From Hamadaea tsunoensis DSM 44101 (lineage in GTDB: Bacteria > Actinomycetota > Actinomycetes > Mycobacteriales > Micromonosporaceae), in assembly GCF_000428945.1 (NCBI RefSeq), contig NZ_AUAX01000006.1, positions 186,001 to 250,000 on the forward strand: DNA of 64,000 nucleotides, read 5' to 3'. The notes under the pieces were generated by a model. It searched no databases. It was not told where the DNA came from and was given only the letters and a program-made list of their open reading frames with translations. This document shows, piece after piece, positions 18,371 to 26,037 of the stretch. Positions within the stretch are counted from its first letter, which is position 1. Every line of letters starts with the position of its first letter. The translations under genes were made by a program, and so were the position numbers.

Positions 18371-19591
18371 CTACGCGGACCGCAGTTCGATCAAGGTGAT
18401 GTCCGGCGGGGCGCCGACGCGTACCGGCGGTCCCCAGAATCCGGCGCCGTTCGTCACGTAGATCTGCGTACCGTCGATCGTGTCGTAGCCGCTGACGACG
18501 GGCTGCTGCAGCTTCACGACGTAGTTGAACGGGGCGAGCTGGCCGCCGTGGGTGTGGCCGGACAGCTGCAGGTCGACGCCGTACTTGGCGGCCTCGCGTA
18601 CCTGGACGGGCTGGTGGGCCAGCAGGATGACGGCCTTGGCCGGATCACGGTCCGCGAGCGCCTTCGCGTAGTCCGGCGCGTCGCCGTACGCCCCGCCGGT
18701 CCGGTCGTTCACCCCGGCGAGATCGAGCCCGCCGGGCAGCGCGATCCGCTCGTTGCGCAGCGGCCGCATCCCCAGCTCGGCCACTTCCGTGATCCACTCT
18801 TCGTAGCCCGAGTAGTACTCGTGATTGCCCGTCACGAAGAACGCGCCGTCCCGGCTGCGCAGCCCGCGCAGGGGTTCGGCGGCGTGGCCCAGCTGCGCGA
18901 CCGACCCGTCCACCAGGTCGCCCACGACGGCCACGATGTCCGCGTCCAACCGGTTGATCGTGTCCACGATCCGCTGCGTGTGCGCGTGCCCCGAGATCGG
19001 TCCGAGGTGGATGTCCGAGACCAGCGCCACGCGGTACCCGTCCATCGCCCGCGGCAGCTTCGCCAGCGTGATCGCGCGGCGCTTCAGCCGCGGCGCCCCG
19101 AGCGCCTGCGTCATCCCGTAGCCCACGGTCGCGACCGACACCAGGCCCGCGGTGGCCGCCACGCTCCGCGCGACGAAGAGCCTTCTCGTCGTACGCGCAG
19201 CGGTGCTCTCCGGCTCGTTCGACGAGGTCCGCGCGTCCCCGGCCGCCGGCACGCCGACCGCGACGGCGCCGGAGTCCGGGGCGGCTCGCCCGGCGGCCCG
19301 GCGCGCGAAGAACGCCGGGATCTCCAGCACCACGAGCACGATGATCAGGTAGAACAGCACGGCCAGCCACAGGTAGCCGACCATCGCCAGGGCATGCAGG
19401 TCGGGGTCGATGCTGGCGAACACGAGCGCGCTGGTCAGCACCAGGACGGCCAGCATGATCAATGCCGTGCCGATGCGCCGGCCCCGCCCGCCCGGCCGGG
19501 TCGTGTTCCGGACCAGGCGCCGCCATACGTAGTAGTGCAGCAGGCACGCGCCCAGGAACGTCACGATCAGGTCGATCGCCATCTTCGCCAC
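18371..19591 (-). CDS. Membrane-anchored metallophosphoesterase (YkuE/calcineurin-like)
   Basis: 406 residues. Three or four hydrophobic helices occupy residues 5-95, then a twin-Arg-preceded helix (TRRLFVARSVAATAGLVSVATVGYG), and from about 185 the calcineurin-like phosphoesterase domain with all motifs: SDIHLGPISG (192-201), VGDLVDG, TGNHEYY, LLAHQPVQ and LSGHTHGGQLAP. The catalytic domain is expected outside the membrane; related proteins act on UDP-sugars or other phosphoesters, but the substrate here is unknown. Its GTG start has TACGCT 7 nt upstream, so it probably has its own leaderless promoter though it follows moaD. Confidence 0.9.
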   Translation of the reverse strand: MAKMAIDLIVTFLGACLLHYYVWRRLVRNTTRPGGRGRRIGTALIMLAVLVLTSALVFASIDPDLHALAMVGYLWLAVLFYLIIVLVVLEIPAFFARRAAGRAAPDSGAVAVGVPAAGDARTSSNEPESTAARTTRRLFVARSVAATAGLVSVATVGYGMTQALGAPRLKRRAITLAKLPRAMDGYRVALVSDIHLGPISGHAHTQRIVDTINRLDADIVAVVGDLVDGSVAQLGHAAEPLRGLRSRDGAFFVTGNHEYYSGYEEWITEVAELGMRPLRNERIALPGGLDLAGVNDRTGGAYGDAPDYAKALADRDPAKAVILLAHQPVQVREAAKYGVDLQLSGHTHGGQLAPFNYVVKLQQPVVSGYDTIDGTQIYVTNGAGFWGPPVRVGAPPDITLIELRSA

Positions 19592-19598
19592 GGGCGGA

Positions 19599-19604
19599 AG
19601 CGTA
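19599..19604 (-). promoter_or_regulatory. Candidate -10 (TACGCT) for the metallophosphoesterase gene
   Basis: TACGCT on the minus strand, 7 nt before GTG at 19591 and within the 33-bp gap after moaD. Confidence 0.5.
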
Positions 19605-19624
19605 GCGGGTGTTCCTGTGCGCCC

Positions 19625-19855
19625 TCAGCCACCCGCGAACGGCGGCAGAACGTCGAGCGTGCAGCCGGTGGGCAGGGGTTCGTGGCGGTCCTTCCAGGAC
19701 AGTCCGTCGACGAGGAAGCTCGCCGCGCCGTAAACCTTGGCCAGTTCCGGGGACGCCCGTTCGACGAGATCGGCGATGCTCAACCCGGCGGGGAACTCGG
19801 TGGTGGCGACTCCTGCCGCCGCGCGGGCGCCCGCGAAGTACCGAACGGTGATCAC
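19625..19855 (-). CDS. moaD: MoaD, small subunit of molybdopterin synthase (ubiquitin-like sulfur carrier)
   Basis: 76 residues with the beta-grasp pattern (MITVRYFAGARAAAG...) and the essential C-terminal Gly-Gly (LDVLPPFAGG), which is thiocarboxylated and delivers sulfur to cPMP with MoaE. GTG start immediately after the moaA stop (TGAGTG), so the two are cotranslated. The MoaE large subunit is not in this window. Confidence 0.93.
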   Translation of the reverse strand: MITVRYFAGARAAAGVATTEFPAGLSIADLVERASPELAKVYGAASFLVDGLSWKDRHEPLPTGCTLDVLPPFAGG

Positions 19856-20848
19856 TCAGCCCCCGATCGCCGACATCGCCCGGGCGGGCTGCAGGAAGTC
19901 CGGATTGTCGATGCCGTGCCCGGCCTTCTTCATCCACATCGCCCGGGACCAGCGCTCGGCCAGCTCCTCATCGTCCGCGCCCGACCGCAGTGCCGTACGC
20001 AGATCGCTCTCCTGCGTCGCGAAGAGGCAGTTGCGTACCTGGCCGTCGGCCGTCAGGCGGGTCCGGTCGCAGTCGCCGCAGAACGGGCGGGTGACGCTCG
20101 CGATGATGCCGACCTTGGCCGGTCCGCCGTCGACCAGGAACGTCTCGGCCGGTGCGCCGCCTCGCGGGCCGGGGTCGGGGGTGAGGCCGAACCGCGTACG
20201 CAGGGCGGCCTCGACCTCGTCGGCGGTGATCATCCCCTCCCGGGTCCAGCCGTGCTGGGCGTCCAGCGGCATCTGCTCGATGAAACGCAGCTCGTACCCG
20301 TGCGCCAACGCGTACGCGAGCAGGTCGCCGGCCTCGTCGTCGTTGATCCCGCGCAGCAGGACGGCGTTCAGCTTGACCGGGGTCAGCCCGGCCGACGCCG
20401 CCGCGGTGATGCCGCTCAGCACGTCGTCGTGGCGGTCGCGGTGGGAGATCCGGACGAACCGGTCGGCGCGCAGCGTGTCGAGCGAGACGTTGACCCGGTC
20501 GAGCCCCGCCGTACGCAGATCCGCGGCCCGCCGGTCCAGCCCGATGCCGTTGGTGGTGAGCGCGATACGCGGGCGCGGCCGCAGCGCGGCGGCGGACCGG
20601 ACGATCTCGACCAGGCCCGGCCGCAGCAGCGGCTCGCCGCCGGTGAAGCGGACCTCGGTGACGCCGAGCCGCTCGACGGCCACCCGGATGAGCCGGACCA
20701 CCTCGTCGTCGGTGAGGACGTCGGGCTGGGGCAGCCACGGCAGCCCCTCCGGCGGCATGCAGTAGGAGCACCGCAGATTGCAGCGGTCCGTCAGCGACAC
20801 GCGCAGATCCGTGGCGCGCCGGCCGAACCGGTCGAGCAATCCCGTCAT
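19856..20848 (-). CDS. moaA: GTP 3',8-cyclase MoaA (radical SAM)
   Basis: About 330 residues. Radical-SAM cluster motif SLTDRCNLRCSYCMPPEG (CxxxCxxC), SAM-binding FTGGEP, the C-terminal cluster FCGDCDRTRLTADGQVRNCLF (CxxC-x13-C), and the terminal Gly-Gly (SAIGG). It catalyses the first step of Moco synthesis together with MoaC. A GTG one codon upstream (20851) has TACCGT 7 nt before it, so translation could start there on a leaderless message. Divergent from DUF4192; the 130-bp gap holds two DnaA-box-like sites. Confidence 0.95.
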   Translation of the reverse strand: MTGLLDRFGRRATDLRVSLTDRCNLRCSYCMPPEGLPWLPQPDVLTDDEVVRLIRVAVERLGVTEVRFTGGEPLLRPGLVEIVRSAAALRPRPRIALTTNGIGLDRRAADLRTAGLDRVNVSLDTLRADRFVRISHRDRHDDVLSGITAAASAGLTPVKLNAVLLRGINDDEAGDLLAYALAHGYELRFIEQMPLDAQHGWTREGMITADEVEAALRTRFGLTPDPGPRGGAPAETFLVDGGPAKVGIIASVTRPFCGDCDRTRLTADGQVRNCLFATQESDLRTALRSGADDEELAERWSRAMWMKKAGHGIDNPDFLQPARAMSAIGG

Positions 20849-20858
20849 CACGCTCTTG

Positions 20859-20864
20859 ACGGTA
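20859..20864 (-). promoter_or_regulatory. Candidate -10 (TACCGT) for moaA
   Basis: TACCGT ends 7 nt before the GTG at 20851, which lies one codon ahead of the ATG start. Confidence 0.5.
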
Positions 20865-20902
20865 TCTCGCCGAGCCCACGACGAGGGCCGTCGGGTCCGA
20901 CC

Positions 20903-20927
20903 TGTGGAAAACCCGGAGTTGTCCACA
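20903..20927. promoter_or_regulatory. Pair of facing DnaA-box-like 9-mers
   Basis: TTTTCCACA (minus strand, 20903-20911) and TTGTCCACA (plus strand, 20919-20927) face each other with 7 bp between. The second is the published actinobacterial (Streptomyces) DnaA-box consensus. They lie in the moaA / DUF4192 divergent gap. Protein binding is inference. Confidence 0.5.
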
Positions 20928-20978
20928 GCATGATCGACTTTCGTCGACCCGGCCCCGCCGTCCCGGGATCCTCAAGGC

Positions 20979-21992
20979 ATGAAACCGCACCTGACGCTGC
21001 GCGACCCCTGCGACGTGGCCGCCGCCGTGCCCTATCTCCTCGGCTTCCATCCGGCCGACGGCCTGGTCGTCCTCGGCCTTCGCGGGAACGCGGCCGTGAT
21101 CGTGCAGCGCTGGGAACTCGACGCCGACGCCGAGGGGCTGGCCGAGGCCGTCGCCGGGCTCGTCGGCGATGCGGTGGACGGTGTGCTGCTGGTCGGCTAC
21201 GGCGACGCGTACCAGGTGCGGGCGGCCGTGGCGGCGCTGTGCGTACGGCTGGCGCCACCCGTGCTGTGCGCGCTGCGGGTGGCCGGCGACCGCTGCTTCT
21301 GCGAGCTCTGCGACGGATGTACGCCACCCGGCGGTGCGCGCTTCGACGACCGGGGCGGCCGGATCGCGGCGGAGGCGGTGCTCGCCGGGTTGAGCGCACT
21401 GCCCAGCCGGGCCGATCTCGCCGGGCTCGTCGCGCCGGTCGGCGGGGCCGCGGCACTGGCCATGGAGGCGGCGGTCGCCCGGGCCGACGTCGAGCTCGGC
21501 CGGGCGCGGCTGCGGGCGCGCAGCCGCCAGGACCCGGACGGCATCGAGACGCTGGTCGGCCAGGGCCGGGACGCCGTCGACAGCGCACTGCGCACATACC
21601 GGTCCGGCGGTCGGCTGGACGACGCGGCGGTCGCCCACCTGACCCTGCTCCTGCACGCCCTCCCGGTACGCGATCACGCCTGGGAGAGCACCGATCACGA
21701 GGAATGGCAGCTGTCGTTGTGGACCGACCTGACCCGGCGGGCGTACCCGAGTCTCGTGGCTCCCGTCGCCTCCCTGCTCGCCTTCGCCGCCTGGCGGGAC
21801 GGCAACGGCCCGCTCGCGACCGTGGCCCTCGAACGGGCACTGGCCGTCACCCCCGCGTACGGGATGGCGAATCTTCTTCTGGACGCCCTGCTGCGGGGGC
21901 TGCCGCCGGACGCGCTGGGCTCCTGGCCGGCGGAGGCGATCCGGCACGCCTCGCCGACCGGCGGGACGGCCGGCGGGGGCCGGAGGCTATAG
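20979..21992 (+). CDS. DUF4192 family protein
   Basis: 337 residues with the characteristic actinobacterial DUF4192 opening LRDPCDVAAAVPYLLGFHPADGLVVLGLRG, followed by alternating helices and strands and the middle motif LTLLLHALPVRDHAWE. The end, WRDGNGPLATVALERALAVTPAYGMANLLLDALLRGLPP, resembles a TPR-like helical tail common to the family. It looks cytoplasmic. The family has no established function. It ends 9 nt before the fructosamine-kinase-like gene, and that gene has its own leaderless promoter signature. Confidence 0.85.
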   Translation: MKPHLTLRDPCDVAAAVPYLLGFHPADGLVVLGLRGNAAVIVQRWELDADAEGLAEAVAGLVGDAVDGVLLVGYGDAYQVRAAVAALCVRLAPPVLCALRVAGDRCFCELCDGCTPPGGARFDDRGGRIAAEAVLAGLSALPSRADLAGLVAPVGGAAALAMEAAVARADVELGRARLRARSRQDPDGIETLVGQGRDAVDSALRTYRSGGRLDDAAVAHLTLLLHALPVRDHAWESTDHEEWQLSLWTDLTRRAYPSLVAPVASLLAFAAWRDGNGPLATVALERALAVTPAYGMANLLLDALLRGLPPDALGSWPAEAIRHASPTGGTAGGGRRL

Positions 21993-21995
21993 CGT
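21990..21995 (+). promoter_or_regulatory. Candidate -10 (TAGCGT) for the fructosamine-kinase-like gene
   Basis: TAGCGT overlaps the DUF4192 stop codon (TAG) and ends 6 nt before GTG at 22002, the same hexamer and spacing as for the prepilin peptidase gene. Confidence 0.55.
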
Positions 21996-22001
21996 CATAC
22001 C

Positions 22002-22883
22002 GTGGATCTGGCCTACCTTCGGGCGCACCCTCACCTGCTGCCGACCTTCCTGACCCACCAGCGCATCCGGCAGACCCCGGTGGGCGGCGGGTCGATCAGC
22101 GCGGCCTCCCGGCTGACCTTCGACAACGGCGACTCCGTGTTCGCGAAGGAGTGGCCGGAGAACTCCACACCGCCGCAGGACTTCTTCGCCGCCGAGGCGG
22201 CCGGCCTGCGCTGGCTGCGCGAACCCGGCGTGATCCCGGTGCCGGAGGTGCTGGTGGAACTGCCGAACCTGCTGGTCATCGAATGGGTGCAGCCGGGCGA
22301 CCCGACCGAGGCCGGCGCCGACGATTTCGGCCGGAACCTGGCCCGCCTGCACGCCACCGGCGCTGACTGGTTCGGGGCGCCCTGGCCCGGCTACATCGGC
22401 TCCCTGCCGATGCCGAACGATCCCAGTCCCGGCCCCTGGAGCACCTGGTTCGGCGAGCAGCGCCTCCTGCCGTACGCGATCCGGTCGCAGGAGAACGGTG
22501 CTCTCCTGAGCGCGGACGTGACCCGGGTCGAGCAGCTCACCCAGCGGCTGTCCGACTTCGACGCGGGCGAACCCCCGGCCCGTCTGCACGGCGACCTCTG
22601 GCCCGGCAACGTGCTCTGGGACGCCGGCGGTCAGGGCTGGCTGGTCGACCCGGCGGCGCACGGGGGCAACCGGATCACCGATCTCGCCACGCTCGGGCTG
22701 TTCGGCGGGGTCGCGTACCAGCAGCGGGTGCTGGACGCGTACGAGGAGGTGCATCCGCTGCCGTCGGAGTGGCGTGCCTGGCTGCCCTGCCACCGGCTGC
22801 ACCTGATGCTCGTGCACACCGCGATCTTCGGCTCCGGCTACCGCCAAGCCGTCCTCGACGAGCTGGAAGCCCTCGGCTTCTGA
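22002..22883 (+). CDS. Fructosamine kinase family protein
   Basis: 293 residues of the APH/fructosamine-3-kinase fold. Seen: N-lobe GGGSISAASRLTFDNGDSVFAKEWPEN with the ATP-binding Lys, EAAGLRWLREPG, and the catalytic run PPARLHGDLWPGNVLWDAGGQGWLVDPAAHGGNRITDLA (Brenner loop HGDLWPGN and the metal-binding Asp of VDPA). Members phosphorylate ketosamines formed by glycation of proteins or small amines, leading to deglycation. Length is normal. The substrate here is unknown. Confidence 0.9.
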   Translation: MDLAYLRAHPHLLPTFLTHQRIRQTPVGGGSISAASRLTFDNGDSVFAKEWPENSTPPQDFFAAEAAGLRWLREPGVIPVPEVLVELPNLLVIEWVQPGDPTEAGADDFGRNLARLHATGADWFGAPWPGYIGSLPMPNDPSPGPWSTWFGEQRLLPYAIRSQENGALLSADVTRVEQLTQRLSDFDAGEPPARLHGDLWPGNVLWDAGGQGWLVDPAAHGGNRITDLATLGLFGGVAYQQRVLDAYEEVHPLPSEWRAWLPCHRLHLMLVHTAIFGSGYRQAVLDELEALGF

Positions 22884-22915
22884 CCCGCCCGTCGTCCCCA
22901 CGCCCCCGGAGTGCT

Positions 22916-22993
22916 TGCGACGATCTTGCGCGAATGTCCGGGCTTTTCGGGCACTTCGGACGAAATTCGAGGCATTCGCGCAAGATCGTCGCA
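22916..22993. repeat. 21-bp perfect inverted repeat with a structured loop
   Basis: Arms 22916-22936 and 22973-22993 are exact reverse complements over 21 bp (core GACGATCTTGCGCGAATG). The 36-nt loop contains a smaller TCCG/CGGA hairpin. It lies between two convergent genes, so it could be a bidirectional terminator, but the arm sequence shares CGATCTTGCG and CGACGATCTTG with the 35.2-kb repeat region, which suggests a dispersed repeat family. Confidence 0.75.
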
Positions 22994-23023
22994 GGACGGC
23001 CCGGGGGCAGGGGGCGGGGCGGG

Positions 23024-23617
23024 TCAGTGGTGGGGGCGGGCTATCGCGCGGGCGTGGGCGAGCTCTTCCGGGGTGTCGCAGTCGAGCCAGGCCGGTAGCG
23101 CGTCGTCAGGCAGCCGGACTTCGGCCACGCGGGCGTCCTTCAGCAGGTGCTTGAGCGCCTTCCCGGCGTGGTCTCCGCCGGCGGGGAGCAGTGCTCTCAG
23201 ATAGTCGGCGCGCCAGACGCCGAGGAGATGCTGGCGGCGGCCGCTCGGGTCCACCGCCAGCGCGACATCGTGTCCGGCCAGGTCGGCGGCCAGGTCGGCG
23301 AACGTCGCAGCGGTGACGAACGGCAGGTCGGCGGCGGCCACCGCGATCTGCGTCACATCCGGCGGGAGCATCGCCAGACCGGCCGCGAGACCGGCGACCG
23401 GCCCGCCACCGGGTGGATCTTCGCAGGTCAACAGCACCTCTTGGGGCAGGTCCGCGGCCAGCGAGGCGGGCCCGACCACCACCCGCGCATCCGCCGCGGC
23501 CAACGCCGCCAGTACGCGACTGAGCAGCGCCTCGTCGGCCACGGTGAGCAGCGGTTTCGGCGCTCCGCCGAGGCGACGGGCGGCTCCGCCGGCGAGGATC
23601 ACGGCCGCGTACGCCAC
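23024..23617 (-). CDS. mobA: Molybdenum cofactor guanylyltransferase MobA-like
   Basis: About 197 residues. Nucleotidyltransferase opening VAYAAVILAGGAARRLGGAPKPLL (GxxxRxGxxKP), GPVAGLAAGLAML, VAAADLPFV with the metal-binding Asp, and the C-terminal GGDHAGKALKHLL / WLDCDTPEEL typical of MobA. It would attach GMP to molybdopterin for bis-MGD enzymes. The GTG at 23617 is chosen because the P-loop starts three residues after it and TATCTT lies 6 nt upstream; a longer frame exists but without a ribosome site. It is the fifth Moco gene in the window, separate from moaA. Confidence 0.88.
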   Translation of the reverse strand: MAYAAVILAGGAARRLGGAPKPLLTVADEALLSRVLAALAAADARVVVGPASLAADLPQEVLLTCEDPPGGGPVAGLAAGLAMLPPDVTQIAVAAADLPFVTAATFADLAADLAGHDVALAVDPSGRRQHLLGVWRADYLRALLPAGGDHAGKALKHLLKDARVAEVRLPDDALPAWLDCDTPEELAHARAIARPHH

Positions 23618-23623
23618 CAGCCG

Positions 23624-23629
23624 AAGATA
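23624..23629 (-). promoter_or_regulatory. Candidate -10 (TATCTT) for mobA
   Basis: TATCTT on the minus strand ends 6 nt before the GTG at 23617. Its position decides the start over longer alternatives. Confidence 0.5.
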
Positions 23630-23712
23630 CCGGTGTCGGGCAGCCAACTGTGCGGCCCGTCACCGGCGTCCCTCCGGATAGGGTTTGGCCAGACTGATCG
23701 GAGGGACGCCCG

Positions 23713-24732
23713 ATGACCGAGTTCCACCTGCTCGACGAGCCCAGCACGTCCGACCTGGCGGCGAAGGTCGCTCAGGCGTGGCGGGACTTCGCGGGCGCGC
23801 TCGCCGAGGCCCTTCCGAGCCTGCCGGCGGAGTCCGAGCTGTTCCTGACCGTCGACCCGACCGCGTACGGGACGGGGGACGTCGTCTACTCGGTCGGTGT
23901 GCAGGTGGGTGCGGACGGGACGCTGTCGGCGCTGGCCGTCGGCAACGGGCTGCTGCCGGAGGGCTACCGCCTCGACCGGGCCGCCGTCGCCGCCATGATC
24001 GCCCTCGGCTGGGCGCCTCCCGGTGTGATCGCCGGATCCCGGGATCACTTCGGCCAGACCGCCGTTCCGGCCGAGGCCGACCAGCTGGCGGTCGTCGTCA
24101 CGCGTACGCTCCGCGACGTCTACGGCGCGCCGCACCCGGCTTTCGTGGTCTACGGCGCCCGGGACAAGGACGAGGAGACGATCACCCTCAACGGCCTCGG
24201 CACCGCCCGGCACGAGTCGACTCTCGAGCTCAGCGAGGCCGACCTGGAGGTCGCCGGGGACGAGGACGACGGGCTGGAACTCGGCGAGCGGGTGAAGACC
24301 GTGGTGGCCGCGCTGCTCAAGACGACGCCGGAGGAGCTGACGGTCGACCAGGACGGCGACATCGGCATCCGGTCCGGTTCGGCCATGGTGTTCGTCAAGG
24401 TACGCAGCGAGCCGCCGCTCGTGGACGTCTTCTCCCCGCTGCTGACCGAGGTCGAGCCGAGCGAGCAGCTGTTCGCGCGGCTGTCCGATCTCACCAACCG
24501 GATGCCGATCGGTCGCCTGTACCTCACCAACGGCACGGTGTGGGCCTCGGTGCCGGTCATGGGCCGCCGCTTCCAGGCGACCCATCTCGTGCTCGCCATC
24601 CAGGTCATGACCGGTCTCGCCGACGAGCTCGACGACCGCCTGCAGGGCGAGTTCGGCGGCAAGCGCTTCTTCAGCGAGGGCGACAAGCCGGCCCTGAACG
24701 GTCCCGATGCGCGTACGGGGATGTATCTGTAG
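23713..24732 (+). CDS. YbjN/type III secretion chaperone-like (TY-Chap) domain protein
   Basis: 339 residues, acidic, no signal or membrane helix. Two parts are visible. The N-terminal ~165 residues (AWRDFAGALAEALPSLPAESELFLTVDPTAYGTGDVVYSVGVQVG...) look like a TY-Chap N-terminal domain. The C-terminal ~125 (GSAMVFVKVRSEPPLVDVFSPLLTEVEPSEQLFARLSDLTNRMPIGRLYLTNGTVWASVPVMG) matches the YbjN/secretion-chaperone fold. An acidic hinge near 175-200 (EADLEVAGDEDDGLELGE) separates them. Such proteins are common in Actinobacteria and proposed to act as chaperones or adaptors; no partner is evident here. ATG with GGAGGG 7 nt upstream. Assignment is by pattern only. Confidence 0.6.
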   Translation: MTEFHLLDEPSTSDLAAKVAQAWRDFAGALAEALPSLPAESELFLTVDPTAYGTGDVVYSVGVQVGADGTLSALAVGNGLLPEGYRLDRAAVAAMIALGWAPPGVIAGSRDHFGQTAVPAEADQLAVVVTRTLRDVYGAPHPAFVVYGARDKDEETITLNGLGTARHESTLELSEADLEVAGDEDDGLELGERVKTVVAALLKTTPEELTVDQDGDIGIRSGSAMVFVKVRSEPPLVDVFSPLLTEVEPSEQLFARLSDLTNRMPIGRLYLTNGTVWASVPVMGRRFQATHLVLAIQVMTGLADELDDRLQGEFGGKRFFSEGDKPALNGPDARTGMYL

Positions 24733-24733
24733 C

Positions 24734-25165
24734 TCAGTCGACGAGCCGGGACAGCACGATCATGCTGTGCGTGCTCGTGACGAAGGGCTCGGCGCGCAAC
24801 CGCTCCAGCGCCTGCTCCAGGTGGCCGATGTCGGCCGCCCGCAGGTGCACGAGCGCGTCCGCCCGTCCTGAGATCGTGTACGCGCCGACGACCTCCGGGT
24901 GCCGTTTGGCGGCCATGGCGATCTGGGCCGGCGTGGTCCGCCCGGTGCAGAAGAGCTCGACGAACGCCTCCGTGGTCCAGCCGACGGCGGCCGGATCGAT
25001 CACGGCGGTGAAGTTCTTGATCACGCCCGCCGCCCGCAGCCGGTCGACCCGGCGCTTCACCGCCGGGGCGGACAGCGACACGATCGCGCCGATCTCGGCG
25101 TAGGACGCGCGCGCGTCGGAGACAAGGGACGCAATGATTCGCTTGTCGACGTCGTCAAGCTGCAA
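24734..25165 (-). CDS. Lrp/AsnC-family transcriptional regulator
   Basis: 143 residues from a TTG at 25165, which is preceded by AGGAG with 7-nt spacing and gives the canonical start (M)QLDDVDKRIIASL; the ATG at 25186 would add seven residues but has no ribosome site. The N-terminal HTH reads DARASYAEIGAIVSLSAPAVKRRVDRLRAAGVI. The C-terminal RAM effector domain reads AYTISGRADALVHLRAADIGHLEQALERLRAEPFVTSTHSMIVLS. It is divergent from the DDAH-like gene, so it probably controls that gene and itself in response to an amino acid such as arginine. Confidence 0.92.
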   Translation of the reverse strand: MQLDDVDKRIIASLVSDARASYAEIGAIVSLSAPAVKRRVDRLRAAGVIKNFTAVIDPAAVGWTTEAFVELFCTGRTTPAQIAMAAKRHPEVVGAYTISGRADALVHLRAADIGHLEQALERLRAEPFVTSTHSMIVLSRLVD

Positions 25166-25219
25166 CGTTCCGCTCCTCAGACGCATGGTTCACGACTGTT
25201 CGAGTCTCCCCAGCATGCT

Positions 25220-25226
25220 TACTGTA
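25220..25226. promoter_or_regulatory. Overlapping divergent -10 elements (TACTGT / TACAGT)
   Basis: TTACTGTA reads as TACTGT on the plus strand (25220-25225; 8 nt before GTG at 25234, DDAH-like gene) and TACAGT on the minus strand (25221-25226, for the Lrp gene, about 55 nt from its TTG). One bound regulator could silence both. Confidence 0.5.
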
Positions 25227-25233
25227 GGTGATC

Positions 25234-26031
25234 GTGATCTACCTGATGAGCCCGCCCGAGCACTTCACCGTGGCGTACCAGATCAACCCGTGGATGCGGC
25301 TCGACCAGCCCGTCGACCGGGAACTCGCGATCAAGCAGTGGGACGGGCTGCGTACGGCGCTGCTCGACCTCGGCCATCAGGTCCACGTGCTGCCGGCCGT
25401 CGCCGGGCTGCCCGACATGGTGTTCGCGGCCAACGGGGCGTTCAGCGTCGACCGGGTCGTCTACGGCGCCCGGTTCAAGTACCCGCAGCGCTCGGCCGAG
25501 GCCGACGCCCACCGCGCCTTCTACGAGGAGCGGTCCGCCGACTGGAAGTTCGTCGCGCCGACCCAGGTCAACGAGGGCGAGGGCGACTTCGCGTACGTGC
25601 CGGGGCGCAAGCTCATCCTGGCCGGGCACGGCTTTCGGACCGAGACGGCGGCGCACGCCGAGGCCCAGGACGTCCTCGGCCGGCCGGTGATCTCGCTGCG
25701 CCTCGTCGACGAGCGCTTCTACCACCTCGACACCGCCCTCGCCGTGCTCGACGACGAGCGGATCACGTACTACCCGGGCGCCTTCTCGGCCGGTTCGGTC
25801 CGCGTACTGGAGCAGCTGTTCCCGGACGCCGTGCTCGCCGATGAGGAAGACGCCCTCGCGTTCGGGCTGAACCTGGTCAGCGACGGCCGCAACGTGCTGC
25901 TGAACACCGAGGCCGGGGCGTACGCCGGAAAGCTCGCCGCCGCCGGCTTCCGCCCGGTCCAGGTGGACCTCGGCGAGCTGAAGCGCGGCGGCGGCTCGGT
26001 GAAGTGCTGCGTGGCCGAACTGCGGCCGTAA
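25234..26031 (+). CDS. Dimethylarginine dimethylaminohydrolase-like (amidinotransferase superfamily)
   Basis: 265 residues from GTG 25234 (or 267 from GTG 25228). Pentein-fold motifs are visible: YQINPWM, LPDMVFAANGAF (substrate Asp), EGEGDFAYV, ERFYHLDTALAVL with the catalytic His, and the C-terminal catalytic Cys in GGGSVKCCVAEL. These are the DDAH/arginine-deiminase-type residues, so the enzyme should hydrolyse a guanidino compound to citrulline or ornithine products. Exact substrate (methylated arginine versus arginine) cannot be read from sequence. Divergent from an Lrp-type regulator. It converges on the substrate-binding gene with only 6 bp between stops. Confidence 0.85.
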   Translation: MIYLMSPPEHFTVAYQINPWMRLDQPVDRELAIKQWDGLRTALLDLGHQVHVLPAVAGLPDMVFAANGAFSVDRVVYGARFKYPQRSAEADAHRAFYEERSADWKFVAPTQVNEGEGDFAYVPGRKLILAGHGFRTETAAHAEAQDVLGRPVISLRLVDERFYHLDTALAVLDDERITYYPGAFSAGSVRVLEQLFPDAVLADEEDALAFGLNLVSDGRNVLLNTEAGAYAGKLAAAGFRPVQVDLGELKRGGGSVKCCVAELRP

Positions 26032-26037
26032 AGTCGG

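Noticed and set aside
18334-18372. AGCGGAGC / GCTCCGCT inverted pair at the end of the metallophosphoesterase gene
   Set aside because: 8-bp arms with a 23-nt loop, too weak to call a terminator.
18548-22366. 1,270-codon plus-strand open frame across the metallophosphoesterase and moa genes
   Set aside because: Runs antisense through three clear genes and then out of frame through DUF4192; no recognisable domain.
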